From NCBI RefSeq assembly GCF_051014685.1, contig NW_027478922.1, forward strand, positions 1 to 64,000: a stretch of 64,000 nucleotides of DNA, read 5' to 3'. The translations under genes and the position numbers were made by a program. Below are positions 10,669 to 23,124 of this stretch, in pieces. Source of the DNA: Ptiloglossa arizonensis. Lineage: Eukaryota; Arthropoda; Insecta; Hymenoptera; Colletidae. The notes below the pieces were generated by a model. The model was not told the origin of the DNA. It saw nothing but the letters and a program-made list of their open reading frames with translations, and did no database searches. Numbering within the stretch: position 1 is the stretch's first letter; each line of letters begins with the position of its first letter.

Positions 10669-12593
10669 CCGCATAATTTCTGTTGCATCTGAAAATAGAA
10701 ACTCGCCCGATTACAACGGTGTGCGTACTTTTCCCCTAGGCCGTTCTAGTTATTCGTTTCGAGCATCAGAACTGCGAAAATTTTGAGTTTCTCCAGCGTT
10801 TCTTACTTCCAAACTGCCATATCTCGCGAACGGATTGACCAATCCGTAAAATTTCTGTTGCATCTGAAAGTAGAAACTCGCCCGATTACAGCGGTGTGCG
10901 TACTTTTCCCCTAGGCCGTTCTAGTTATTCGTTTCGAGCATCAGAACTGCGAAAATGTTGAGTTTCTCAAGCGTTTCTTACCTCCAAACTGCCATATCTC
11001 GCGAACGGATTGACCAATCCGCAAAATTTCTGTTGCATCTGATAGTAGAAACTCGCCCGATTACAACGGTATGCGTACTTTTCCCCTAGTCCGTTCTAGT
11101 TATCCGTTTCGAGAATCAGAACTGCGAAAATTTTGAGTTTCTCAAGCGTTTCTTACCTCCAAACTGCCATATCTCGCGAACGGATTGACCAATCCGCATA
11201 ATTTCTGTTGCATCTGAAAGTAGAAACTCGCCCGATTACAACGGTGTGCGTACTTTTCCCCTAGGCCGTTCTAGTTATTCGTTTCGAGCATCAGAACTGC
11301 GAAAATTTTGAGTTTCTCAAGCGTTTCTTACTTCCAAACTGCCATATCTCGCGAACGGATTGACCAATCCGTAAAATTTCTGTTGCTTCTGAAAGTAGAA
11401 ACTCGCCCGATTACAACTGTATGCGTACTTTTCCCCTAGTCCGTTCTAGTTATTCGTTTCGAGCATCAGAACTGCGAAAATTTTGAGCTTCTCAAGCGTT
11501 TCATACCTCCAAACTGCCATATCTCGCCAACGGATTGACCAATCCGCAAAATTTCTGTTGCATCTGAAAGTAGAAACTCGCCCGATTACAGCGGTGCGCG
11601 TACTTTTCCCCTAGGCCATTCTAGTTATTCGTTTCGAGCATCAGAACTGCGAAAATGTTGAGTTTCTCAATCGTTTCTTACCTCCAAACTGCCATATCTC
11701 GCGAACGGATTGACCAATCCGCAAAATTTCTGTTGTATCTGATAGTAGAAACTCGCCCGATTACAACGGTGTGCGTACTTTTCCCCTAGGCCGTTCTAGT
11801 TATTCGTTTCGAGCATCAGAACTGCGAAAATGTTGAGTTTCTCAAGCGTTTCTTACCTCCAAACTGCCATATCTCGCGAACGGATTGACCAATCCGCAAA
11901 ATTTCTGTTGCATCTGAAAGTAGAAACTTGCCCGATTACAACTGTATGCGTACGTTTCCCCTGGTCCGTTCTAGTTATTCGTTTCGAGTATCAGAACTGC
12001 GAAAATTTTGAGCTTCTCAAGCGTTTCATACCTCCAAACTGCCATATCTCGCCAACGGATTGACCAATCCGCAAAATTTCTGTTGCATCTGAAAGTAGAA
12101 ACTCGCCCGATTACAGCGGTGTGCGTACTTTTCCCCTAGGCCATTCTAGTTATTCGTTTCGAGCATCAGAACTGCGAAAATGTTGAGTTTCTCAAGCGTT
12201 TCTTACCTCCAAACTGCCATATCTCGCGAACGGATTGACCAATCCGCAAAATTTCTGTTGCATCTGATAGTAGAAACTCGCCCGATTACAACGGTGTGCG
12301 TACTTTTCCCCTAGGCCGTTCTAGTTATTCGTTTCGAGCATCAGAACTGCGAAAATGTTGAGTTTCTCAAGCGTTTCTTACCTCCAAACTGCCATATCTC
12401 GCGAACGGATTGACCAATCCGCAAAATTTCTGTTGCATCTGATAGTAGAAACTCGCCCGATTACAACGGTATGCGTACTTTTCCCCTAGTCCGTTCTAGT
12501 TATTCGTTTCGAGAATCAGAACTGCGAAAATTTTGAGTTTCTCAAGCGTTTCTTACCTCCAAACTGCCATATCTCGCGAACGGATTGACCAAT
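10669..12593 (+). repeat. HOR-B copy 1, enlarged: 11 monomers, 1925 bp
   Basis: The series runs gcata, gtaaaa/acagcgg, gatag/gagaatc, gcata, gtaaaa/gcttctg, acagcggtgcgcg, ttgtatctgatag, as in the 8-mer. It then carries three additional monomers (11894-12418) before the closing gatag/gagaatc monomer at 12419. Private or shared variants are gaaaatag (about 10690), ctccagcg (about 10791), gcgcg (about 11597) and ctcaatcg (about 11666). Confidence 0.82.
11894..12418 (+). repeat. Three-monomer (525 bp) insertion inside HOR-B, with a HOR-A-type monomer
   Basis: The first inserted monomer has aacttg, aactgtatgcgtacgtttcc, cctggtcc, gagtatcag and ctcgccaac. It matches the special monomers of HOR-A at 2975 and 9275 and differs from its B neighbours. 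An acagcgg/ggccatt monomer and a gatag/ggtgtgcg monomer of B type follow. Removing these three restores the standard 1400-bp B unit, so this looks like a local insertion or duplication that carried an A-type monomer into B. Confidence 0.75.
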
Positions 12594-13993
12594 CCGCATA
12601 ATATCTGTTGCATCTGAAAGTAGAAACTCGCCCGATTACAACGGTGTGCGTACTTTTCCCCTAGGCCGTTCTAGTTATTCGTTTCGAGCATCAGAAATGC
12701 GAAAATTTTGAGTTTCTCAAGCGTTTCTTACTTCCAAACTGCCATATCTCGCGAACGGATTGACCAATCCGTAAAATTTCTGTTGCATCTGAAAGTAGAA
12801 ACTCGCCCGATTACAGCGGTGTGCGTACTTTTCCCCTAGGCCGTTCTAGTTATTCGTTTCGAGCATCAGAACTGCGAAAATGTTGAGTTTCTCAAGCGTT
12901 TCTTACCTCCAAACTGCCATATCTCGCGAACGGATTGACCAATCCGCAAAATTTCTGTTGCCTCTGATAGTAGAAACTCGCCCGATTACAACGGTATGCG
13001 TACTTTTCCCCTAGTCCGTTCTAGTTATTCGTTTCGAGAATCAGAACTGCGAAAATTTTGAGTTTCTCAAGCGTTTCTTACCTCCAAACTGCCATATCTC
13101 GCGAACGGATTGACCAATCCGCATAATTTCTGTTGCATCTGAAAGTAGAAACTCGCCCGATTACAACGGTGTGCGTACTTTTCCCCTAGGCCGTTCTAGT
13201 TATTCGTTTCGAGCATCAGAACTGCGAAAATTTTGAGTTTCTCAAGCGTTTCTTACTTCCAAACTGCCATATCTCGCGAACGGATTGACCAATCCGTAAA
13301 ATTTCTGTTGCTTCTGAAAGTAGAAACTCGCCCGATTACAACTGTATGCGTACTTTTCCCCTAGTCCGTTCTAGTTATTCGTTTCGAGCATCAGAACTGC
13401 GAAAATTTTGAGCTTCTCAAGCGTTTCATACCTCCAAACTGCCATATCTCGCCAACGGATTGACCAATCCGCAAAATTTCTGTTGCATCTGAAAGTAGAA
13501 ACTCGCCCGATTACAGCGGTGTGCGTACTTTTCCCCTAGGCCATTCTAGTTATTCGTTTCGAGCATCAGAACTGCGAAAATGTTGAGTTTCTCAAGCGTT
13601 TCTTACCTCCAAACTGCCATATCTCGCGAACGGATTGACCAATCCGCAAAATTTCTGTTGCATCTGATAGTAGAAACTCGCCCGATTACAACGGTGTGCG
13701 TACTTTTCCCCTAGGCCGTTCTAGTTATTCGTTTCGAGCATCAGAACTGCGAAAATGTTGAGTTTCTCAAGCGTTTCTTACCTCCAAACTGCCATATCTC
13801 GCGAACGGATTGACCAATCCGCAAAATTTCTGTTGCATCTGATAGTAGAAACTCGCCCGATTACAACGGTATGCGTACTTTTCCCCTAGTCCGTTCTAGT
13901 TATTCGTTTCGAGAATCAGAACTGCGAAAATTTTGAGTTTCTCAAGCGTTTCTTACCTCCAAACTGCCATATCTCGCGAACGGATTGACCAAT
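12594..13993 (+). repeat. HOR-B copy 2: 8 monomers, 1400 bp
   Basis: Monomer order: gcataatatctg, gtaaaa/acagcgg, gcctctgatag/gagaatc, gcata, gtaaaa/gcttctg, acagcgg/ggccatt, gatag/ggtgtgcg, gatag/ggtatgcg/gagaatc. The gcataatatctg landmark returns exactly 1400 bp later (12596, 13996). A private change is cagaaatgcg near 12695. It lacks the gcgcg, ctcaatcg and ttgtatctg variants that copies 1 and 3 share. Confidence 0.88.
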
Positions 13994-15392
13994 CCGCATA
14001 ATATCTGTTGCATCTGAAAGTAGAAACTCGCCCGATTACAACGGTGTGCGTACTTTTCCCCTAGGCCGTTCTAGTTATTCGTTTCGAGCATCAGAACTGC
14101 GAAAATTTTGAGTTTCTCAAGCGTTTCTTACTTCCAAACTGCCATATCTCGCGAACGGATTGACCAATCCGTAAAATTTCTGTTGCATCTGAAAGTAGAA
14201 ACTCGCCCGATTACAGCGGTGTGCGTACTTTTCCCCTAGGCCGTTCTAGTTATTCGTTTCGAGCATCAGAACTGCGAAAATGTTGAGTTTCTCAAGCGTT
14301 TCTTACCTCCAAACTGCCATATCTCGCGAACGGATTGACCAATCCGCAAAATTTCTGTTGCCTCTGACAGTAGAAACTCGCCCGATTACAACGGTATGCG
14401 TACTTTTCCCCTAGTCCGTTCTAGTTATTCGTTTCGAGAATCAGAACTGCGAAAATTTTGAGTTTCTCAAGCGTTTCTTACCTCCAAACTGCCATATCTC
14501 GCGAACGGATTGACCAATCCGCATAATTTCTGTTGCATCTGAAAGTAGAAACTCGCCCGATTACAACGGTGTGCGTACTTTTCCCCTAGGCCGTTCTAGT
14601 TATTCGTTTCGAGCATCAGAACTGCGAAAATTTGAGTTTCTCAAGCGTTTCTTACTTCCAAACTGCCATATCTCGCGAACGGATTGACCAATCCGTAAAA
14701 TTTCTGTTGCTTCTGAAAGTAGAAACTCGCCCGATTACAACTGTATGCGTACTTTTCCCCTAGTCCGTTCTAGTTATTCGTTTCGAGCATCAGAACTGCG
14801 AAAATTTTGAGCTTCTCAAGCGTTTCATACCTCCAAACTGCCATATCTCGCCAACGGATTGACCAATCCGCAAAATTTCTGTTGCATCTGAAAGTAGAAA
14901 CTCGCCCGATTACAGCGGTGCGCGTACTTTTCCCCTAGGCCATTCTAGTTATTCGTTTCGAGCATCAGAACTGTGAAAATGTTGAGTTTCTCAATCGTTT
15001 CTTACCTCCAAACTGCCATATCTAGCGAACGGATTGACCAATCCGCAAAATTTCTGTTGTATCTGATAGTAGAAACTCGCCCGATTACAACGGTGTGCGT
15101 ACTTTTCCCCTAGGCCGTTCTAGTTAATCGTTTCGAGCATCAGAACTGCGAAAATGTTGAGTTTCTCAAGCGTTTCTTACCTCCAAACTGCCATATCTCG
15201 CGAACGGATTGACCAATCTGCAAAATTTCTGTTGCATCTGATAGTAGAAACTCGCCCGATTACAACGGTATGCGTACTTTTCCCCTAGTCCGTTCTAGTT
15301 ATTCGTTTCGAGAATCAGAACTGCGAAAATTTTGAGTTTCTCAAGCGTTTCTTACCTCCAAACTGCCATATCTCGCGAACGGATTGACCAAT
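13994..15392 (+). repeat. HOR-B copy 3: 8 monomers, 1399 bp
   Basis: It has the same order as copy 2, with one T lost near 14630 (gaaaatttgag). It shares gcataatatctg and gcctctga with copy 2. It shares gcgcg (about 14921), ctcaatcg (about 14991) and ttgtatctg (about 15057) with copy 1, which lies two units away. Private changes include ctgtgaaaat (about 14972), tctagcg (about 15021) and gttaatcg (about 15124). Confidence 0.87.
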
Positions 15393-16967
15393 CCGCATAA
15401 TTTCTGTTGCATCTGAAAGTAGAAACTCGCCCGATTACAACGGTGTGCGTACTTTTCCCCTAGGCCGTTCTAGTTATTCGTTTCGAGCATCAGAACTGCG
15501 AAAATTTTGAGTTTCTCAAGCGTTTCTTACTTCCAAACTGCCATATCTCGCGAACGGATTGACCAATCCGTAAAATTTCTGTTGCATCTGAAAGTAGAAA
15601 CTCGCCCGATTACAACTGTATGCGTACTTTTCCCCTAGTCCGTTCTAGTTATTCGTTTCGAGCATCAGAACTGCGAAAATTTTGAGCTTCTCAAGCGTTT
15701 CATACCTCCAAACTGCCATATCTCGCCAACGGATTGACCAATCCGCAAAATTTCTGTTGCATCTGAAAGTAGAAACTCGCCCGATTACAGCGGTGTGCGT
15801 ACTTTTCCCCTAGGCCATTCTAGTTATTCGTTTCGAGCATCAGAACTGCGAAAATGTTGAGTTTCTCAAGCGTTTCTTACCTCCAAACTGCCATATCTCG
15901 CGAACGGATTGACCAATCCGCAAAATTTCTGTTGCATCTGATAGTAGAAACTCGCCCGATTACAACGGTATGCGTACTTTTCCCCTAGTCCGTTCTAGTT
16001 ATTCGTTTCGAGCATCAGAACTGCGAAAATTTTGAGTTTCTCAAGCGTTTCTTACTTCCAAACTGCCATATCTCGCGAACGGATTGACCAATCCGTAAAA
16101 TTTCTGTTGCATCTGAAAGTAGAAACTCGCCCGATTACAACTGTATGCGTAGTTTTCCCCTAGTCCGTTCTAGTTATTCGTTTCGAGCATTAGAACTGCG
16201 AAAATTTTGAGTTTCTCAAGCGTTTCTTACTTCCAAACTGCCATATCTCGCGAACGGATTGACCAATCCGCAAAGTTTCTGTTGCATCTGAAAGTAGAAA
16301 CATGCCCGATTACAACTGTATGCGTACTTTTCCCCTAGTCCGTTCTAGTTATTCGTTTCGAGTATCAGAACTGCGAAAGTTTTGAGTTTCTCAAGCGTTT
16401 CATACCTCCAAACTGCCATATCTCGCGAACGGATTGACCAATCCGCAAAATTTCTGTTGCATCTGAAAGTAGAAACTCGCCCGATTACAGCGGTATGCGT
16501 ACTTTTCCCCTAGGCCGTTCTAGTTATTCGTTTCGAGCATCAGAACTGCGAAAATATTGAGTTTCTCAAGCGTTTCTTACCTCCAAACTGCCATATCTCG
16601 CGAACGGATTGACCAATCCGCAAAATTTCTGTTGCATCTGAAAGTAGAAACTTGCCCGATTACAACTGTATGCGTACTTTTCCCCTAGTCCGTTCTAGTT
16701 ATTCGTTTCGAGTATCAGAACTGCGAAAATTTTGAGTTTCTCAAGCGTTTCTTACCTCCAAACTGCCATATCTCGCGAATGGATTGACCAATCCGCAAAA
16801 TGTCTGTTGCATCTGAAAGTAGAAGCTCGCCCGATTACAACGGTGTGCGTACTTTTCCCCTAGGCCGTTCTAGTTATTCGTTTCGAGCATCAGAACTGCG
16901 AAAATGTTGAGTTTCTCAAGCGTTTCTTACCTACAAACTGCCATATCTCGCGAACTGATTGACCAAT
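15393..16967 (+). repeat. Degenerate junction from HOR-B to domain C
   Basis: Nine monomers lead out of the 8-mer pattern. The first three still follow B types (gcata, gtaaaa, acagcgg/ggccatt). A monomer at 15918 then joins the gatag start to an unrelated second half, and ordinary and unusual variants follow: gtagttttcc (about 16149), gcattagaac (about 16188), gcaaagtttc with acatgcc (16268), gaaaatattg (about 16552), and an aacttg/gagtatcag pair. No period is evident in this stretch. Confidence 0.7.
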
Positions 16968-18192
16968 CCTCAAAATTTCTTTTGCATCTGAAAGTAGAAA
17001 CTCGCCCGATTACAACGGTATGCGTACTTTTCCCCTAGGCCGTTCTAGTTATTCGTTTCGAGCATCAGAACTGCGAAAATTTTGAGTTTCTCAAGCGTTT
17101 CTTACCTCCAAACTGCCATATCTCGCGAATGGATTGACCAATCCGCAAAATGTCTGTTGCATCTGAAAGTAGAAGCTCGCCCGATTACAACGGTGTGCGT
17201 ACTTTTCCCCTAGGCCGTTCTAGTTATTCGTTTCGAGCATCAGAACTGCGAAAATTTTGAGTTTCTCAAGCGTTTCTTACTTCCAAACTGCCATATCTCG
17301 CGAACGGATTGACCAATCCGCAAAATTTCTGTTGCATCTGAAAGTAGAAACTCGCCCGATTACAACGATATGCGTACTTTTCCCCTAGGCCGTTGTAGTT
17401 ATTCGTTTCGAACATGAGAACTGCGAAAATTTTGGGTTTCTCAAGCGTTGCTTACTTCCAAACTTCCATATCTCGCGAACGGATTGACCAATCCGCAAAA
17501 TTTCTATTGCATCTGAAAGTAGAAACTCGCCCGATTACAACGGTATGCGTACTTTTCCCCTAGGCCGTTCTAGTTATTCGTTTCGAGCATCAGAACTGCG
17601 AAAATGTTGAGTTTCTCAAGCGTTTCTTACCTACAAACTGCCATATCTCGCGAACGGATTGACCAATCCTCAAAATTTCTGTTGCATCTGAAAGTAGAAA
17701 CTCGCCCGATTACAACGGTATGCGTACTTTTCCCCTAGGCCGTTCTAGTTATTCGTTTCGAGCATCAGAACTGCGAAAATTTTGAGTTTCTCAAGCGTTT
17801 CTTACCTCCAAACTGCCATATCTCGCGAATGGATTGACCAATCCGCAAAATGTCTGTTGCATCTGAAAGTAGAAGCTCGCCCGATTACAACGGTTTGCGT
17901 ACTTTTCCCCTAGGCCGTTCTAGTTATTCGTTTCAAGCATCAGAACTGCGAAAATGTTGAGTTTCTCAAGCGTTTCTTACCTACAAACTGCCATATCTCG
18001 CGAACGGATTGACCAATCCTCAAAATTTCTGTTGCATCTGAAAGTAGAAACTCGCCCAATTACAACGGTATGCGTACTTTTCCCCTAGGCCGTTCAAGTT
18101 AATCGTTTCGAGCATCAGAACTGCGAAAATGTTGAGTTTCTCAAGCGTTTCTTACCTACAAACTGCCATATCTCGCGAACTGATTGACCAAT
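16968..18192 (+). repeat. Domain C 7-monomer block, copy 1 (1225 bp)
   Basis: Monomers in order: cctcaa/cttttgc, aaaatgtctg/agctcg, cgatatg with gttgtag, gaacatgag and ttttggg, ctattgc/gttgag, cctcaa, aaaatgtctg/ggtttgcg/ttcaagc, cctcaa/cccaatt/ttcaagttaatcg. The landmarks gaacatgag (17410, 18635) and cgaactgatt (16951, 18176) repeat at exactly 1225 bp. Confidence 0.87.
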
Positions 18193-19417
18193 CCTCAAAA
18201 TTTCTTTTGCATCTGAAAGTAGAAACTCGCCCGATTACAACGGTATGCGTACTTTTCCCCTAGGCCGTTCTAGTTATTCGTTTCGAGCATCAGAACTGCG
18301 AAAATTTTGAGTTTCTCAAGCGTTTCTTACCTCCAAACTGCCATATCTCGCGAATGGATTGACCAATCCGCAAAATGTCTGTTGCATCTGAAAGTAGAAG
18401 CTCGCCCGATTACAACGGTGTGCGTACTTTTCCCCTAGGCCGTTCTAGTTATTCGTTTCGAGCATCAGAACTGCGAAAATTTTGAGTTTCTCAAGCGTTT
18501 CTTACTTCCAAACTGCCATATCTCGCGAACGGATTGACCAATCCGCAAAATTTCTGTTGCATCTGAAAGTAGAAACTCGCCCGATTACAACGATATGCGT
18601 ACTTTTCCCCTAGGCCGTTGTAGTTATTCGTTTCGAACATGAGAACTGCGAAAATTTTGGGTTTCTCAAGCGTTGCTTACTTCCAAACTTCCATATCTCG
18701 CGAACGGATTGACCAATCCGCAAAATTTCTATTGCATCTGAAAGTAGAAACTCGCCCGATTACAACGGTATGCGTACTTTTCCCCTAGGCCGTTCTAGTT
18801 ATTCGTTTCGAGCATCAGAACTGCGAAAATGTTGAGTTTCTCAAGCGTTTCTTACCTACAAACTGCCATATCTCGCGAACGGATTGACCAATCCTCAAAA
18901 TTTCTGTTGCATCTGAAAGTAGAAACTCGCCCGATTACAACGGTATGCGTACTTTTCCCCTAGGCCGTTCTAGTTATTCGTTTCGAGCATCAGAACTGCG
19001 AAAATTTTGAGTTTCTCAAGCGTTTCTTACCTCCAAACTGCCATATCTCGCGAATGGATTGACCAATCCGCAAAATGTCTGTTGCATCTGAAAGTAGAAG
19101 CTCGCCCGATTACAACGGTTTGCGTACTTTTCCCCTAGGCCGTTCTAGTTATTCGTTTCAAGCATCAGAACTGCGAAAATGTTGAGTTTCTCAAGCGTTT
19201 CTTACCTACAAACTGCCATATCTCGCGAACGGATTGACCAATCCTCAAAATTTCTGTTGCATCTGAAAGTAGAAACTCGCCCAATTACAACGGTATGCGT
19301 ACTTTTCCCCTAGGCCGTTCAAGTTAATCGTTTCGAGCATCAGAACTGCGAAAATTTTGAGTTTCTCAAGCGTTTCTTACTTCCAAACTACCATATCTCG
19401 CGAACGGATTGACCAAT
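18193..19417 (+). repeat. Domain C 7-monomer block, copy 2 (1225 bp)
   Basis: A near-identical tandem copy of the preceding block. The last monomer diverges near 19354: copy 1 has gttgag, ctacaaac and cgaactg, while this copy has ttttgag and cttccaaactacc. From 18543 onward it is also the left half of the 10-monomer duplication that follows, so the two duplication events overlap and must be ordered in time. Confidence 0.85.
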
Positions 19418-20291
19418 CCGCAAAATTTCTGTTGCATCTGAAAGTAGAAGCTCGCCCGATTACAACGGAGTGGGTACTTTTCCCCGAGGCCGTTCTAGTT
19501 ATTCGTTTCGAGCATCAGAACTGCGAAAATTTTGAGTTTCTCAAGCGTTTCTTACTTCCAAACTGCCATATCTCGCGAACGGATTGAGCAATCCGCAAAA
19601 TTTCTGTTGCATCTGAAAGTAGAAACTTGCCCGATTACAACTGTATGCGTACTTTTCCCCTAGTCCGTTCTAGTTATTCGTTTCGAGTATCAGAACTGCG
19701 AAAATTTTGAGTTTCTCAGGCGTTTCATACCTCCAAACTGCCATATCTCGCGAACGGATTGACCAATCCGCAAAATTTCTGTTGCATCTGAGAGTAGAAA
19801 CTCGCCCGATTACAACGGTATGCGTACTTTCCCCTAGTCAGTTCTAGTTATTCGTTTCGAGCATCAGAACTGCGAAAATTTTGAGTTTCTCAAGTGTTTC
19901 TTACCTCCAAACTGCCATATCTCGCGAACGGATTGACTAATCCGCAAAATTTTTGTTGCGTCTGAAAGTAGAAACTCGCCCGATTACAACTGTATGCGTA
20001 CTTTTCCCCTAGTCCGTTCTAGTTATTCGTTTCGAGCATCAGAACTGCGAAAATTTTGAGTTTCTGAAGCGTTTCTTACCTCCAAACTGCCATATCTCGC
20101 GAACGGATTGACCAATCCGCAAAATTTCTGTTGCATCTGAAAGTAGAAACTCGCCCGATTACAACGGTATGCGTACTTTTCCCCTAGGCCGTTCTAGTTA
20201 TTCGTTTCGAGCATCAGAACTGCGAAAATTTTGAGTTTCTCAAGCGTTTCTTACTTCCAAACTGCCATATCTCGCGAACGGATTGACCAAT
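18543..20291 (+). repeat. Domain C 10-monomer block, copy 1 (1749 bp)
   Basis: Ten monomers from the cgatatg/gaacatgag type to an ordinary acggtatg/ggccg type. It includes cggagtggg with ccccgagg (about 19468), gattgagcaatcc (about 19583), ctcaggcg with gagtatcag, a gagagtag monomer lacking one T (gtactttcccctag, about 19829), and a ttttttgttgcgtc-like monomer at 19942. The unit is 1749 rather than 1750 bp because of that lost T, which copy 2 shares. Confidence 0.86.
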
Positions 20292-22040
20292 CCGCAAAAT
20301 TTCTGTTGCATCTGAAAGTAGAAACTCGCCCGATTACAACGATATGCGTACTTTTCCCCTAGGCCGTTGTAGTTATTCGTTTCGAACATGAGAACTGCGA
20401 AAATTTTGGGTTTCTCAAGCGTTGCTTACTTCCAAACTTCCATATCTCGCGAACGGATTGACCAATCCGCAAAATTTCTATTGCATCTGAAAGTAGAAAC
20501 TCGCCCGATTACAACGGTATGCGTACTTTTCCCCTAGGCCGTTCTAGTTATTCGTTTCGAGCATCAGAACTGCGAAAATGTTGAGTTTCTCAAGCGTTTC
20601 TTACCTACAAACTGCCATATCTCGCGAACGGATTGACCAATCCTCAAAATTTCTGTTGCATCTGAAAGTAGAAACTCGCCCGATTACAACGGTATGCGTA
20701 CTTTTCCCCTAGGCCGTTCTAGTTATTCGTTTCGAGCATCAGAACTGCGAAAATTTTGAGTTTCTCAAGCGTTTCTTACCTCCAAACTGCCATATCTCGC
20801 GAATGGATTGACCAATCCGCAAAATGTCTGTTGCATCTGAAAGTAGAAGCTCGCCCGATTACAACGGTTTGCGTACTTTTCCCCTAGGCCGTTCTAGTTA
20901 TTCGTTTCAAGCATCAGAACTGCGAAAATGTTGAGTTTCTCAAGCGTTTCTTACCTACAAACTGCCATATCTCGCGAACGGATTGACCAATCCTCAAAAT
21001 TTCTGTTGCATCTGAAAGTAGAAACTCGCCCAATTACAACGGTATGCGTACTTTTCCCCTAGGCCGTTCAAGTTAATCGTTTCGAGCATCAGAACTGCGA
21101 AAATTTTGAGTTTCTCAAGCGTTTCTTACTTCCAAACTACCATATCTCGCGAACGGATTGACCAATCCGCAAAATTTCTGTTGCATCTGAAAGTAGAAGC
21201 TCGCCCGATTACAACGGAGTGGGTACTTTTCCCCGAGGCCGTTCTAGTTATTCGTTTCGAGCATCAGAACTGCGAAAATTTTGAGTTTCTCAAGCGTTTC
21301 TTACTTCCAAACTGCCATATCTCGCGAACGGATTGAGCAATCCGCAAAATTTCTGTTGCATCTGAAAGTAGAAACTTGCCCGATTACAACTGTATGCGTA
21401 CTTTTCCCCTAGTCCGTTCTAGTTATTCGTTTCGAGTATCAGAACTGCGAAAATTTTGAGTTTCTCAGGCGTTTCATACCTCCAAACTGCCATATCTCGC
21501 GAACGGATTGACCAATCCGCAAAATTTCTGTTGCATCTGAGAGTAGAAACTCGCCCGATTACAACGGTATGCGTACTTTCCCCTAGTCAGTTCTAGTTAT
21601 TCGTTTCGAGCATCAGAACTGCGAAAATTTTGAGTTTCTCAAGTGTTTCTTACCTCCAAACTGCCATATCTCGCGAACGGATTGACTAATCCGCAAAATT
21701 TTTGTTGCGTCTGAAAGTAGAAACTCGCCCGATTACAACTGTATGCGTACTTTTCCCCTAGTCCGTTCTAGTTATTCGTTTCGAGCATCAGAACTGCGAA
21801 AATTTTGAGTTTCTGAAGCGTTTCTTACATCCAAACTGCCATATCTCGCGAACGGATTGACCAATCAGCAAAATTTCTGTTGCATCTGAAAGTAGAAACT
21901 CGCCCGATTACAACGGTATGCGTACTTTTCCCCTAGGCCGTTCTAGTTATTCGTTTCGAGCATCAGAACTGCGAAAATTTTGAGTTTCTCAAGCGTTTCT
22001 TACCTCCAAACTGCCATATCTCGCGAATGGATTGACCAAT
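20292..22040 (+). repeat. Domain C 10-monomer block, copy 2 (1749 bp)
   Basis: A tandem copy at 1749-bp spacing with the same order and the same single-T loss (about 21579). Differences are few: cttacatcc near 21828 against cttacctcc near 20078, caatcagc near 21865, and a last monomer ending ctccaaac/gaatgg where copy 1 ends cttccaaac/gaacgg. The later part also belongs to the 2275-bp duplication. Confidence 0.84.
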
Positions 22041-23124
22041 GCGCAAAATTTCTGTTGCATCTGAAAGTAGAAGCTCGCCCGATTACAACGGTGTGCGTAC
22101 TTTTCCCCTAGGCCGTTCGAGTTATTCGTTTCGAGCATCAGAACTGCGAAAATTTTGTGTTTCTCAAGTGTTTCATACTTCCAAACTGCCATATCTCGCG
22201 AACGGATTGACCAATCCGCAAAATTTCTGTTGCATCTGAGAGTAGAAACTCGCCCGATTACAACGGTATGCGTACTTTTCCCCTAGGCCGTTCTAGTTAT
22301 TCGTTTCGAGCATCAGAACTGCGAAAATTGTGAGTTTCTCAAGCGTTTCTTACCTCCAAACTGCCATATCTCGCGAATGGATTGACCAATGCGCAAAATT
22401 TCTGTTGCATCTGAAAGTAGAAGCTCGCCCGATTACAACGGTGTGGGTACTTTTCCCCGAGGCCGTTCTAGTTATTCGTTTCGAGCATCAGAACTGCGAA
22501 AATTTTGAGTTTCTCAAGCGTTTCTTACTTCCAATCTGCCATATCTCGCGAACGGATTGACCAATCCGCAAAATTTCTGCTGCATCTGAAAGTAGAAAGT
22601 TGCCCGATTACAACTGTATGCGTACTTTTCCCCTAGTCCGTTCTAGTTATTCGTTTCGAGTATCAGAACTGCGAAAATTTTGAGTTTCTCAGGCGTTTCA
22701 TACCTCCAAACTGCCATATCTTGCGAATGGATTGACCAATCCGCAAAATTTCTGTTGCATCTGAAAGTAGAAACTCGCCTGATTACAACGGTATGCGTAC
22801 TTTTCCCCTAGGCCGTTCTAGTTATTCGTTTTGAGCATTAGAACTGCGAAAATGTTGAGTTTCTCAAGCGTTTCTTACCTCCAAACTGCCATATCTCGCG
22901 AACGGATTGACCAATCCGCAAAATTTCTGTTGCATCTGAGAGTAGAAACTCGCCCGATTACAACGGTATGCGTACTTTTCCCCTAGGCCGTTCTAGTTAT
23001 TCGTTTCGAGCATCAGAACTGCGAAAATTGTGAGTTTCTCAAGCGTTTCTTACCTCCAAACTGCCATATCTCGCGAATGGATTGACCAATGCGCAAAATT
23101 TCTGTTGCATCTGAAAGTAGAAGC
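20850..23124 (+). repeat. 13-monomer duplication, copy 1 (about 2275 bp)
   Basis: Landmarks here recur about 2275 bp downstream: cggagtggg (21217 and 23491), the gagagtag monomer with the lost T (21579 and 23851), gttcgag/ttttgtg (about 22118 and 24393) and ttgtgag (22330 and 24605). Boundaries are approximate, set by where the monomer series first agree. The block carries over the second half of the 10-mer and adds gtgtgggtac/ccccgagg, gctgcatc/aaagttg and cctgatt/gcattag types. Confidence 0.8.

Noticed and set aside
21989..22239. Pair of overlapping frames on opposite strands (67 and 66 codons) repeated about ten times
   Set aside because: Both follow from the gttcgag/ttttgtg monomer wherever it occurs. 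Opposite-strand overlap with identical repeats is what a satellite gives, not a conserved gene pair.
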